From Pisaster brevispinus (taxonomy: Eukaryota; Echinodermata; Asteroidea; Forcipulatida; Asteriidae): DNA of 64,000 bases. Positions 46,844-58,620 of this stretch are shown piece by piece. The DNA lies in NCBI GenBank assembly GCA_023634235.1, contig JAMKCF010000016.1:2714001-2778000 (forward strand). Reading direction: 5' to 3'. Numbering within the stretch: position 1 is the first letter of the stretch; the number at the start of each line of letters is the position of its first letter. The notes under the pieces are model-generated. The model saw nothing but the letters and a program-made list of their open reading frames with translations. It made no database searches and was not told the DNA's origin. Made by a program: the position numbers and the translations under genes.

Positions 46844-47429
46844 CATTGTTTTTGACAAGAGAATATTTACTCCTATCCTCTAGTTTAAAAAAAGTAAATA
46901 CCATTTAGGGGTGGTACAATAATGGTACTGGGAAGAGAACATTCATTTGCAACCAAAAGGGAAAAGGAATATACGTATAGGATGAAATAGATAATTATCA
47001 GTTTATCACTGATTGAATTTGAGTAGAATCGTTCCAATTTATATATCAGGTGACTTTCATACAGGAAAGACTGCATTGAACGATTCATCAGTCACAGCAA
47101 CGAGGAAAACATTTAGTGTTTTGTTTTCAGCAGAGTTAGCAGAAGTCATAACTATGACATTAAGCATTACAAGTCTAATGACTTATATATAATACAAATT
47201 TTATGAATTAGCTTTTAAAAGTAAAAGCTATGACTTGTATGTAAGACAAATTAATGAGATATATCTCTTTAATGTATAATATGGGTGATGATTATGACTT
47301 GTACTAAGTCATAAATATGAGATATTTTTAAGTCGTAATGTTGACTTTTCCCCCAATATTAACACTTCCATAGAAAACTGTGACAAAAATACCCCTACAA
47401 TATGTTTACTTGCACATATTGAGTACTGA

Positions 47430-47700
47430 TGCATGTATGTGCAATAACACATTGTACTTACTTAATTCTCTCCTCTCCATATTTTCGGTTTCTGTAACAT
47501 GATGTTTTTTAACAGGGGTGGAGTTGTGAGCACCAAGCCCAACCCCACCCTGGAGGACCAGGTGCTGAATTTTGTCTGGCCCCTCACCTGGAACCTGTCC
47601 GACATGGTTGAACCTACCAGGAGCATTTGCCCCCATCGGTCTAGCTTTCACAGGGTCATAGAAGCCCACAAGCCTCTCCACCACAACAAGGTACAGCACA
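47430..47700 (-). mobile_element. Probable LINE leader fragment
   Basis: A compositionally distinct GC-rich block. Read leftward it runs CTTGTGGGCTTCTATGACCC, GGGGGCAAATGCTCCTGGTA, CCTCCAGGGTGGGGTTGGGC, then CCCTGTTAAAAAACATCATG and ATATGGAGAGGAGAGAA. This resembles the 5' leader of RTE-like LINEs as I recall it, which precedes the endonuclease. Both strands happen to be open (plus-strand frame FVWPLTWNLSD, bounded by AACAG and AAG/GTACAG), so an exon on the plus strand is the rival reading. Confidence 0.4.
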
Positions 47701-47784
47701 TGGAGAGGGACACATTGTCAGTTGAGTAAATAATACACTCAGTACAACTTTAAAGAGTAACACACATTAGGGAGGGTGTTTTTC

Positions 47785-48310
47785 TTGGCGTCGTTGTTTT
47801 CATTTACACATACATTGTATAATCGATTTGAAATGCGGACACTTCTCTTTAATGGTATGACATTTCTTGACTATTAATAGAATTAACAAACATTCAATTA
47901 AAAAAAAAGTTAACAAACCTATAGTGTTAAGTTTAATGCTAATCTAATGGCCAAAGCTAAAGGATTGAACTTCTGTCAATCAACTGGTTTCTCTGAAAAA
48001 TTGAAGATTAAAATCCAATAATACAAATTAAGTGATTTTTATAAATTTTCAAAAAGGAATAAACAACGTCTTAAAGGGGCAAATGTTTCATCACTTAGTT
48101 AACTATCCAACAGCAACCTTTATATATCTTAGAACTGGTAATACTTCAATTAACAACCATACTTCAATTAACACCTATAGAATTCCAGTACCCCTGTTTC
48201 TTATACAAACAAAACTATAATCCGATTAACTAAATCACACCTATTCTTCGAAAAGGCATACCCTATCCTTACCACTATTCACTGCACTTATTCACTATAA
48301 TTTTATTCAC
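47785..48310 (+). repeat. 0.5-kb tandem duplication, copy 1
   Basis: Matches 48335-48830 throughout, for example GGACACTTCTCTTTAATGG, CCTATAGT-TTAAGTTTAATG, GGATTGAACTTCTGTCA, CACTTAGTTAACTATCCAA and CTTAGAACTGGTAATACTTC. Non-coding. Confidence 0.85.
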
Positions 48311-48334
48311 TATACTTTTTTATGTTTTTCTTAG

Positions 48335-48830
48335 TGTCATTGTTTTCATTTCCGCATACATGTACATTGTATAATCAATTTCAAATGTGGACACTTCTCT
48401 TTAATGGCATGACATTTCTTGACCATTAATAGAATTAACAAACATTCAAAACAAAAACAAAACAGTTAACAAACCTATAGTATTAAGTTTAATGCTAATC
48501 TAATAGCCTAATCTAAAGGATTGAACTTCTGTCATTCAACTGGTTTCTCTGAAAAATTGAAGATTAAAATTCAAATACAAATGAAGTGAAATTTATAAAT
48601 TGTCTCAAAGGAATGAAAAACGTCTTAAAGAGGTACGTGTAAATGTTTCAACACTTAGTTAACTATCCAAAAACAACCTTAATATATCTTAGAACTGGTA
48701 ATACTTCAATTAACAACCATACTTCAATTAACGCCTAGAGAATTCCAGTACTTTAATCGCACCTATTCTTCAAAAAGGCATACCCTACCCTGCCACTATT
48801 CGCTATATTTTTATTCACTATACTTGTTAT
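48335..48830 (+). repeat. 0.5-kb tandem duplication, copy 2
   Basis: The partner of copy 1, offset by about 550 bp, roughly 88-90% alike by eye. Both contain the inner doublet ACTTCAATTAACAACCATAC then TTCAATTAAC. Copy 2 has gained a CATACATGTACATTG expansion. Confidence 0.85.
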
Positions 48831-49784
48831 ATCTACATGTACTTATCTATAGATAAACGTAAACCAAATTTAAAACAGCCAGCCAATCTTGTGCCATTTT
48901 TAGGGAAACAAAAAAGCCTTTAGAATTTTATTTGGCGATATCGACAAGCTGATAAAAGCTGATAAAATAAATTTAACACCCTGATTAAAGAGATCGCAAT
49001 AAAATGTAAAAGCTTTCCCTTTCTGGGGATTATAGTTACAGTCTTACAGAATGATTTGCATGTAGTTCAATGTGAAAAATAGTTTTTACTGATTTGAACT
49101 GATTTACTGATTTGAAGAACAAAAAACAAAAACAAAATTAAATGGAAAAAACCCAAAATTTCTGCAGTTTAATTTTCCTTGCACTTTTGTTAGAGTAGTG
49201 TTGTTGAACACAGTAAGGGCAATCAAAACAACTTTGAAAAGTAAACGATGTACTTGAACATAAAACAACAAAAAATTGATAGTTTATTTCTAAGAGCTAA
49301 ACACTAAAAAAATAAGATATCTTTTTTTGTTTTTCTTTCAAAAAGAGTTTTTAACAGTTCGCCATGTTTAAGTCAATTATTTAATAGCTTTTGGAATTTT
49401 TTGGGGAAAATGAGAAAACAATCTTAATTACGCCTTTAATAATCTGTTAACAATGAAACTTGGTTACACAAAGGAAGCAGAAGGGTGTTAAGCTATATTT
49501 TTTCTCTACCAATCCTGTGCAGGTGGAATGTTTTTATTTTTTTTTAGTTTTATGATTGCTATGGATTTTGTTATCTGAGCTAAATATATGCATGAACTTT
49601 CAAAAGTATGGTCATTCTCTACGACAAAAAGGCATCAGGATAACATAAATTTAAATGGGAAAACTGTATGTAGCATAAATGTCTACCTCCAAGGTGAAAC
49701 TATGGCTAACATACATGGTTGTCAAGGCCTGAATTTAGCTGTACAGTGAACATTTTATATACATGTACATGTTCTATAACTCAC

Positions 49785-49859
49785 CTGTCTCATTCACTTT
49801 TAACTCATTCACTGCTACATTGCAATCTCTGGGGTCAGTGAGGTCAATCAAACTATACA
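49785..49859 (-). CDS. Candidate 25-codon phase 1-1 exon, unidentified
   Basis: Donor GAGACAG/GTGAGT (49785/49784) is strong; acceptor ACATGTAG is weak (poor pyrimidine tract). It reads YSLIDLTDPRDCNVAV then NELKVNET, ordinary globular composition with one Cys and one N-glycosylation site. Phase and strand fit as the exon before 43151-43098. It could be the edge of an extracellular domain. Confidence 0.38.
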
Positions 49860-49864
49860 CTACA

Positions 49865-52500
49865 TGTATGTACACTTTAACAAGCGCCATTGAAGTGAGG
49901 AATGAATAAATTTGTGGCTGGTAAAAGGTAAAAGGTACATGTACACTTACATAAATAATAATAATAATAATGTACATGTAGAAAAGATTTCCATCCTCAA
50001 TACACGCTGTGTAGTCTCAAGGTCGTTAGTTGTGTATATACTGTACCAGTACACATGGTACAAGCACTAATTTTAGCAACAAAGTGGAGGACTTCCCTTT
50101 GACCCTTGAACTTAACACTATCCCATGGACCAAGCCCACAAAAAAAGTGAGGACACAAAAGACAAAGATGTCTAGTGTGAGAACAACACTGTTCCCTTTT
50201 TTGGGGGTCTGTTCTGCTGTCCCCTCTCTGTTTATAATACCATACAATTCTATACATACCATTATAGATGTGTGTGTGCGTGTATGCATACTGATGTGCA
50301 CAATTTACATGTGCTGCACAAGCGAACATGTACTGCATAGGTGTATACATGTAAGCACACATACTTGGCAAGTCATGTCGCCACATTGGATTCATGGCAT
50401 TCATTCATTTTAATGTAGCATGAGCTGACTGTGACTCACTTGCCATGAGCCATCAACCAGCAGGAGTACATTTTAATATGTAGGGAGGCCAACCAAAAGG
50501 AGCATTAGGATCCAAGCTAGGTCATGACTCATGTTGTACCACAGAATATGTCCCTAGCAGAGTGATCTTTCTCAAAGGTTAAATCATTCATTTAGCTGTC
50601 ATACATTAAATCCAAATTGTAGGAAAACTACTCAGGCCTATAGTATCGTGTCTCTCAGATTAAAATATTCTCAGTATTCTGAAGTTTGTTGAGGAAGATT
50701 ATGTCTATAAATTTGTTCACTCATTCTACATATCCACATAAATGTAAGTTTACGACGGTTACACACCTACATGTACATACTAGTACATGTACGTTCCGAC
50801 ACCTGTAACGTGCATTCCTAATTCTTACTCTAGGCCTAACCCTAATGCTAGTATGTACCAGAAGATCATGAGGAGTTATTGGAACCTAGAGCAGTCACTG
50901 TAATACTATGCATATTGTGACAAAATGTTTAAAAGAAAACAGCTTCTTACAGCATTAGGCCCACATGTATTGCCTTCCTGAACACACTACACTACAAAAA
51001 ACAGTATACCCAACAAATATGAGACGCCCCAAGCCCAAATCAGCCACTTTTTGGAAATGGTGATTGGTGAAATGGCAATTAATAAAAACAGTACTAAAAC
51101 ATCAACTTAAAGTGGTATCAATGTTGTCTTTAACATTGTTGTACAGTATGTCAGTAATCTTTGAAACAATAAAATCATCATTCATGCACTCACCTAAAAT
51201 AGTTCTTTTTCTATTTTCTTAGTTAGCAGAAACTGTACGCTGTACTTTCACATGTGACTTTTCTATCTTTGTATTGTATCTTTCTTTTTGATAATTTTTT
51301 GTAAAAATCTATGTTACATGTGGCAAAACCAATCTATTATAGTAGACACTATGACCCTTGTGGTTAAGACAGAACCCATAATGTTGCACACTTTCCTGCC
51401 AAAACTTAAATCTGGGGTTACTTCCTGATTAATAATGGCAATAACAAAAAAACAGTTTCACTTAATAGTCATACAGTAGGCAGCAGCTTCATTTCTAACG
51501 CTCCTTAGTCTGTTAGATGTACATTAACTTGAATGCCATCCAGGCAAAGCATTGTATGGCAATCATCTCAAATCGGAAGGAAGTTCGCTCGGCTGATGAT
51601 GTGTCTGAAGAGAAAAAACTAAATTCGTTAAATTCATGGACAAATCTGACAACAACCACACTACGACGTAGGCAAAATCTACATGTACTTGTCTTGTACA
51701 TGATTATTTTAGTAGAGTGCATGAATGACGATTTGATTGTTTCAAAGAATAACAATTGATTGCTTTTCAATAACTTGACTTTTATTAATAATTGTTTATA
51801 CAGAAATGTATTACTGGTTTTTTTTTACACTTTACACAAATTTCCTTGGCTACTTACAGCACAAAACTAATGTATGTAATACTTTTATTAAAACAAGTTT
51901 TTTTGTGTGATGTAAAATTTGTCTGGCTAAGTTGTTTGTATTCAATAAAATGCATTGACTGCATAAAAACACAGTTCTGTATATAACAACATACATGCCA
52001 CACTGTAATATATACATAATTTATGCGGAGGAAAAAAGGCTCATCCAAAATGTGCGTATAGATGCTACAAGAAAAATTGTTTATGCACTGACAAAGATGC
52101 ACACATAAACAAGCAACACATGTAGATTTTACGTAAGCAAGCAGGTGGGCACTTTAGGGTTTTTTTTTTTTTTTTTTTGGCTTAAAAAAATGGGGGAAAA
52201 TGTGAATATGTAATGTATAAGTCATGCTTAGCTTTAAAAAAGAGAGTAACCATGTGATTGCCATGGTTATTTGAAATCATACTCTCATACATTGTACACA
52301 TTTTATCTTTCTACAGCTACATGTATGCAAGCTTTGATGTTATGTAACATTATGCGTGTCACAAGTAGAAGAGTTGATTCTTGAATGAGTAATGATGTAA
52401 GATTCACACAAAGGGAAGCGGGAAGGCACTCTCCATATGCATGTAGTATACAAACATTCAGAGGACAGATTTATAATCTACAATGTGTAAACAAGTTTTT
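49865..52500. other. No supported gene
   Basis: ACATGT-rich DNA. A plus-strand frame at 51517-51759 (RKEVRSADDVSEEKKLN) has protein-like charge but only weak splice context, so it is left as a possibility. Confidence 0.4.
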
Positions 52501-52753
52501 AATGCTACAAGTGTGGACCTGAGAACAAAGAGGTCCACATAATATAGGGACTTGAAACACTATGTGGACTTACACACGTCCACACAGTGTTCTTGCAGTG
52601 TTGAAGAATAGGATTTTCCTTAAGTGTACAGAACAAAGGAAAGTCCTCAGAGTGACTGAACAATAGCAAATAGCAAACTGTACATTAAAAACAAATGAGT
52701 TCTCTTACTTTTTGACTAATTCGCCATAGGGTGTGTACAAACCATTGAACAAT

Positions 52754-52872
52754 GGTCCCAAGTCTGTGATCGTAGGCTAATGATGAAGGTTAATCTACAA
52801 GAGGGCGCTATTTCAGGCAATAATGTATTGACTATGGTGTAGACTAAAAGCCACGATCGCAGACTTGGAACC
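52754..52872. repeat. MITE with 24-25 bp inverted ends
   Basis: The left arm GGTCCCAAGTCTGTGATCGT... (52754-52778) pairs with 52849-52872 with about four mismatches. The interior is about 70 bp with GAGGGCGCTATTT. No coding content. Confidence 0.75.
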
Positions 52873-53196
52873 AAGTCTATGACATATATGGATTTCAAAC
52901 AAGTCAGTCAGTTTTGTGTAAGTTTGTTCTAATTTTTTTACCGCAGGATGATTTAAGTGTAACGTTGTTAAAACTGCTCACCAAAAAATGATTAAATGAA
53001 AAAAAATATGCACATGATACATTTACATGCTTTACATTCATTTCCTTTAAAGGGGCACACCGGCTTCATTGGGCTATTTGGGCTACAAAACAGGCTAACA
53101 TATGACTCCAAAGGTCTTCCAGGAATGGAGAAGAAGGGTTCCTAAAAGGAACCATCAAATTTTGCCGTTTTCGAGCATTTTCAAAAACGAAGGTTG

Positions 53197-53238
53197 CGTG
53201 ATTTATCCGAACCAAAAAAGTGGTTCGGATAAATCACG
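53197..53238. repeat. Perfect 18-bp-arm hairpin
   Basis: CGTGATTTATCCGAACCA (53197-53214), loop AAAAAG, TGGTTCGGATAAATCACG (53221-53238). It lies within a 53045-53250 block that looks like part of a dispersed element. Confidence 0.9.
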
Positions 53239-53456
53239 TGATCTTCAGAGTTAGTTTTACTTCCAGCCGTATAAAACTAAATTACTGAACCAAACTTAAA
53301 TCTTTTTTTGTTTACAATTATTCATATAAAGTATTTGACAAAAAAGACTATGTATTCAGATTATTCTTACAATTTGTAAATAATGATGAAAAATCGAACG
53401 TAAGATTCACATTCAGAGAGTCCGTGCAACCGAAGCGTGTTTTACGGCGCACCAGC

Positions 53457-53580
53457 GTGGGAGCCAGCAAAACGTAAACCTTGGGGCATATCCCGTATAG
53501 CCGGTGCCGTGTCTCGTGGGGGCCAGAGAGACAAACCCCGGGGCATGAACTCCCCAGCTTGCCGGTCTAGCCGTGAGATT
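53457..53580 (+). repeat. Two-unit tandem repeat, about 60 bp
   Basis: GGGAGCCAGCAAAACGTAAA then CCTTGGGGCAT, followed by GGGGGCCAGAGAGACAAACC then CCGGGGCAT, each followed by a TAGCCG word. Confidence 0.55.
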
Positions 53581-53964
53581 GGGAGCTTGTCGGAGGGGTA
53601 GGGAGCCAGACCAACAATTACAGTTTTTTTATGAGGGTTTTAGTCTGTACCCCTAGCTATTATCCCCTAACTATTGCAACGTGTTGCCTGCGCTACACAC
53701 GCGGGACGACGACGGGGAATGTTTATCCCATACAGCTGGCATGGCTGGTCCACTTCTATGATAGGTGCACAATATCTTCCCCCCCTCCCCCAATTTGCTG
53801 CTTTTGCTGGCTTCCCCTTTGAATTTATCGTGTGTTTTTTTACTTTTTACTTTTCGTTGGACCACCTTCTGGGTGTTTTTCCTTGCTAAAAAAGAAGCAC
53901 TAAAATGAAATTAAGAGCGCAAGGTCAACTTTCGATGCACTGCTTTACTGTACCACAGAATTCT

Positions 53965-54054
53965 GCGCTTCGAGCCAATTGAGAGTTAAGCTCTTCACTA
54001 AAAATGTAGACAAGCGCAGATTTCAGCGGTAAGCAGAGCTACGAAATTTAAGCC
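53965..54054. repeat. Degenerate GGGCCC-family remnant
   Basis: TTCTGCGCTTCGAGCC and CAGCGGTAAGCAGAGC then TACGAAATTTAAGCCC. Only the right end is clear. Confidence 0.4.
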
Positions 54055-54059
54055 CAAAT

Positions 54060-55310
54060 GAGGAAAAGAAAAGCAAAGTGGTTCACACAATTTATGGCTA
54101 GTAATGTACATCTATGGCAGAAGCAGAAAGTTCAAAAGTAATACAAGTAATGGCTTTAAAACCACATTTGAGCATAGCAATAGCAAACTGTACAATAAAA
54201 ACAAATGAGTTCTCTTACTAACCTGACCATGCTGACCATGCTTATTGTGTTGAACATCAGGTTTGAGTTAATCCTCCTGTTTGTCATGCGCGGGGCAGCA
54301 TGCTTCCGAGCAACAGTGGGCCTACATGTGGTTTAGTCATGTTAGTTTACTTTTGCTGTCCATGACCCGCATGACTTATGGTTGTTTTCCCCGTGTTTTC
54401 TTTCCTAGTTTTATGGCTGCGTTCCCCTCCTGCATGCTCCACCCTCTCTCCCTCAATCCATTTTGGTCCCTAGTTGTCTTTTTCCATTGTTTTTATTATT
54501 TGTTTCTATTATTTTTACAATTATTATTACTGGTAGTTTTATTTTTATATATTTATTTGCTTATATTGTTGATTATTACATCTACATGTTACTTCCAACT
54601 TAAAATTTACTTTTCTTTGAGAAAAAACTTCCTAATTCAAATTTACAAAGTGACCCTTTACTGTACATAATCTCGGAGCATCATTTCTCGGACTTAATCT
54701 CGAACCCTGGGAATCAGCGTGACTCGGCTCAAGACCGAGACTGACTTGAGACCGTGAAAACAAGGAAAAATCAAGCAAGTTTAGCTAAATTAATTGAGCC
54801 CACATAATTCATCAATGATGAGAAAAATATTGTTTCCGTCAATGTTTGTTTCAAGTGCGCATGCCAGGTTTATCAGTTTATTATTGTTTAACTCTGTGAT
54901 GCAGGGGGAAAAGAAGACAATGGCTATTCAATCCTGACAGGACCAGGCTTTTTTTGGACAAAAGAGGAGGGTTGCACTGCGGTTGTTTGACCCCTGAGCC
55001 ACAAAATGTTAATTTTACCAAGTTCTAGGCATCCATGATGAAAACAAGAAAAACAATCCATTAGGGACAATTTCTGGAGTTTGTTTACCCTTTTTTGTTC
55101 AAAAAAATTATTTGTCACATAATTTGATTTTTTTTTTCAAGGAGCTTTAATTTTGCAAAATTGTATATTGGAGGAAATGGTAGCCATGTTAAATTCCTGC
55201 AATGCATGTAATTTATCATTTCCACTGCGAAAAGCAAGTTTTAAAAGTGGAATTAAAATTGAAAAGGTTGCACACACAAAAAGTGCACTAAGATTAAATT
55301 TGTATTACTC
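54060..55310. other. No supported gene
   Basis: AT-rich. The hydrophobic plus-strand frame at 54281-54670 is T-run driven. A 45-bp block at about 54176-54222 repeats 52668-52712. Confidence 0.4.
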
Positions 55311-55314
55311 GCGA

Positions 55315-55620
55315 AAAGGCCGCCTTAGGCGGCCTTTCGTGAGGCTGTTAGTTTCCTGTTAGTTTCTGTGACATGGCAGCATCCGCATGCAGAGCAGCAT
55401 AACTCATGCGGCCAGAGGAGGTCGGATGACGACGCAGGCACCCATCATATGCTTTTGCTGACTGGAGGTCAACATTGTCTGGTACCCAACACAACAAGTT
55501 GTACCATTTAATAACCGCATGCAGCAGCATATCCCATGCGGCCAGAGGAGGTCGGATGATGATGCAGGCAACCACATTGATCTCCATTATAAAGGAGATC
55601 AATGTTCGTGCCGCACGCCA
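55315..55620. repeat. Hairpin followed by a repeated 40-bp block
   Basis: AAAGGCCGCC / TTA / GGCGGCCTTT forms a perfect hairpin at 55315-55337. Then CATGCGGCCAGAGGAGGTCG then GATGA-GA-GCAGGCA occurs at about 55406 and again at about 55535, both preceded by GCATGCAG-GCAGCATA text. Confidence 0.7.
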
Positions 55621-56190
55621 ACGTTGTTATTGTTGCGCATGTTTTTGTAAATCATCAGCCACTTTTATACCTTGCGTTCGTTCATCCTCTTTCAAATAAA
55701 ATATGTGAAATAAATCCAATTTTGAAATACAAAGAAAATAAAAAAATTGTACCCCCTTAGTATGATCACCGAACCGAAAAAAGGCCATACAACAATTTGC
55801 AGCCCGATCTATACAGGCACCTGGGAGTTTTTCTTACACAAACAGACCTGTTACTATATGGATTATTATTAGGCCAACTATTATTACTAAAAAATTATTA
55901 TTATTATTATTATTACTATTATTAAATGCACACTGGGAATGTACATGTATGTATAATGAACATGTGTATTACTGGATAAAGTTGAAAGCCAACTTACCAT
56001 GCTTACAGGCAGGCTGAAAGCACGTTTACATTTAAATAACCTGCACGGTGCACAGTGTCTACATGCACAGTCAGCAAGTAAATTTATAATAGGAAGCTCA
56101 ATGTTACATTTAAAGGCCTACAACTAAAATTAGATTTGGGATAAATTTGCAAAGCTCAATGTTTGTAAAAAAAAATACATTATGAGTTCT

Positions 56191-56484
56191 TGTAGTGACT
56201 GCTCCTTTAATTCATTCACAAAAGCACCTGACTACCATGACCACCAATGTACCCCAGACACCAGTAGCTGGTACCCCGCAAGTTGGTTGTTTTCACTTAT
56301 GTGTTGACATGTGTGCTGTACAGAGCAGCCACCTTTTTCTATCGTTCTTTGCCATGTGGAGTTGAATCAAAGTTTCTCATCGCTAAGTTTTCTGTTAGCT
56401 GTTCGTTCTGCTGTTGACATTTTACACTGGGTGAGTTAGTACAATATAGTAGTCTAGCAGTCTATGAAATCAAAATTTACTACA
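56191..56484 (+). mobile_element. 5' LTR of a Gypsy-type retrotransposon
   Basis: Starts TGTAGTGACTGCTCC and ends ...TTTACTACA. It matches 59971-60373, for example CACCAGTAGCTGGTACCCCG, GCTGTACAGAGCAGCCA, GCCATGTGGAGTTGAATC and GGTGAGTTAGTACAATA. The internal region begins GTGGTGACTCAG, a plausible primer-binding site. Confidence 0.85.
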
Positions 56485-56540
56485 GTGGTGACTCAGATTA
56501 GGACATTATTTGCCGACTCCTGCGCTCTTACTATAGAACA

Positions 56541-57280
56541 ATGTCAGTGGCAGCGAAACCTGCTGATGTAGAGGGCACATCGCCTGATCCCTCTGTTCCA
56601 TTCCAATGCCGTGTACAGCCAGTGGTTAGCCTCAAACTACCTCCATTCCTGCCTAACAACCCGACCTTAGGGTTTGCCCAAGTTGAGGCTCAGTTTCTCA
56701 TTCGCATGATTACAACTCCAGAAACTTGCAGTTGTGATATCGCTCAAAAGGTAAGAGACATTTTTATTTCGACACCATCCATGGACAGTTATGATAAACT
56801 TAAGGCTGAACTAATTCGCTGTGCGTTGACCTCTGAGAAGAAGTGACTCCATTGGCTCCTAATTGCTGAGGAGCTGGGGTATCGTAAGTCATCACAGCTC
56901 CTAGGAGAGATGTATCAGATGCTCGGGGAGAACACACTGGAAGAAAAGATACTGAAACAGCACCTCCCAACCGCTGTCCTGTCCTTTCTCGCACAGCTGA
57001 CACAGTAGGCAGGCATTGGAGAGCTGGCTGACTTAGCACGTACAATGAACTAGGGTTCTGCCCCCCAATGACATCACTGCATGTCGCGAAATTGTCATCA
57101 CCAACGCCCCGCCCCCCCCAGCCCCCAGCTCGAGCCCCCATCACAACAAGCCCTTCCCCCATGTACAGGCCAGTTCTTCAGAACAAGGTACATACATGTA
57201 GATGACCTCACTAGACAGGTACAGACTTTGTCCATTCAGTTCCAGGGGGGCCAGAGGCGAGGTGGTTCTCATTCCTCATA
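56541..57280 (+). pseudogene. Degenerate gag of the Gypsy-type element
   Basis: Opens MSVAAKPADVEG. The stretch LKLPPFLPNNPTLGFAQVEA (about residues 35-54) is the capsid-region hallmark of Mag-like Gypsy gag, here read directly. An in-frame TGA (56844-56846) and later stops (57006-57008 TAG and others) break it, though the reading sense continues past the first stop in the same frame (LLIAEELGYRKSSQLLGEM). Not functional. Confidence 0.75.
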
Positions 57281-57336
57281 GACGTTACAATCGACAAAGC
57301 CCCACTGTTATGAAATCACAGCCAAAGTGCGCCACC

Positions 57337-57775
57337 GCGCGGTGAGAATAGTTGCTCTCACATGCACGCCATCAAGGCTTAAATGGGATGGTAATTTTCT
57401 ACCATTTTTTGAAACTTATTGATTAAATTGTGCTAGATGATAAAACCCAGTTTATAATTTTTTCTTACAAATGATATAGATTGTTAATCATTCATAATCA
57501 GTACAATATTATAATGTAATTATCATGCATTTTTGCCAAAACTGGTCACGGAAATACCATCCGTTTCCAAGCACAAACGCAAAGGGAATCTAATTGTAGT
57601 GTATTTCAATTGATTTGACAATCGCTTTTTAGTACCTTGTATGATAGATTTTGTAATCCCTGTCTCATTTCTTTGGTTTTGCAAACTAACTAAATAATCT
57701 GCAACTATAGCCATTGGAAATATGGCAGCAACGCTCATAAGTGCACTAGTTCTTGTCGCACTTCCACTCAACACA
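57337..57775. other. About 440-bp insertion between gag and protease of the element
   Basis: Element sense stops after the KVRHRAV region and resumes at GAAAACACCCAAGCCAGCGG. The DNA between is AT-richer and unlike retrotransposon sequence. The minus strand has an open frame (MSVAAIFPMAIVADYLVSL part). Neither clear terminal inverted repeats nor a target duplication was seen. The limits are approximate. Confidence 0.4.
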
Positions 57776-58620
57776 ATCCTGAAAACACCCAAGCCAGCGG
57801 CTAGCTGTGAATAGTCAGTCTGGCAATACTGCTTCCAGTCACCTCTTTTATGTATAGTGGATAAGACGTCGAACACTGGCTTCCTGGTGGACACCGGAGC
57901 TGAGGTGAGTGTTCTTCCATGTAATCCTAAGTGGAAAACGCAACTTACCTCTGTCAACCTACAGGCTGTTAACCCTTCACCTATAATGACCTACAGAGAG
58001 CGGTCTTTAACTTTGGATATGAGGTTGAGGCGTGTTTTCTGTTGGGTGTTTATCGTTGCAGACTAATACCAACACCTATCAATTGAGCTGATTTTCTCCT
58101 TCCCTATAATTTACTTGTGGATGTTAAACACCAACGACTCATCAATTCCAGTTTGAATCTTACAGTACAAGGTGTCACATCACGTACAGTCTCCATCAGT
58201 CCTATGTTTGTGGTTGCATCAGCTTCACCATGTTCACTCTTCTTCAAGAATACAAAGGGATCACCCGTCAGATTAACACAAACGGAAGTGTGACAAAATA
58301 TCACCCACCTCATTACGACTACGGGACCCCGTCCGACTACATGTCGCCCAAACTGAGTTCGAACATGCTTGAATTGAAAATAGTCTGGTCTTCCTAAATC
58401 AACAACACCGGGGACTGCCACCTTTATCGCAACTACAAGGCACTAAACAAGTGCACCGTTCCCGACTGCAAGATTGACTTGATCTGGCATATCGTCCAAT
58501 ACCAGTTGAACGCATGCCTTTTGGGCTACAGAATGCAGTGCAAACCAGGTCGCCACTCACCCCGGGAAGTGCATCAGCTCGACTACATCTCATAGTTTAC
58601 ACGGTGGCTGGCACACTATC
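57776..58620 (+). pseudogene. Protease and amino part of reverse transcriptase, Gypsy-type, decayed
   Basis: FLVDTGAEVSVLP (about 57881-57920) carries the DTGA aspartic protease active site. Downstream, in shifting frames, are LLVDVKHQRLINSSLNLTVQ and LYRNYKALNKCTVPD, the latter the start of the RT fingers. The RT catalytic core and RNase H are deleted. Frameshifts and stops are frequent. Confidence 0.75.

Noticed and set aside
47499..47729. Plus-strand exon FVWPLTWNLSD with AG and GT borders
   Set aside because: The same block reads as a LINE leader on the minus strand and no partner exon on the plus strand was found. Kept only as an alternative.
50030..50413. Overlapping frames on both strands, 91-135 codons
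   Set aside because: Simple ACATGT/CACACA-rich text with no domain or splice sites supporting an exon.
54281..54670. Hydrophobic 129-codon frame
   Set aside because: Arises from T-rich DNA with many Leu/Phe codons; no start context, conservation hint or splice partner.
55315..55337. Rho-independent terminator shape
   Set aside because: The sequence is eukaryotic; a GC hairpin with TTT is not a bacterial terminator here. Listed as a hairpin only.
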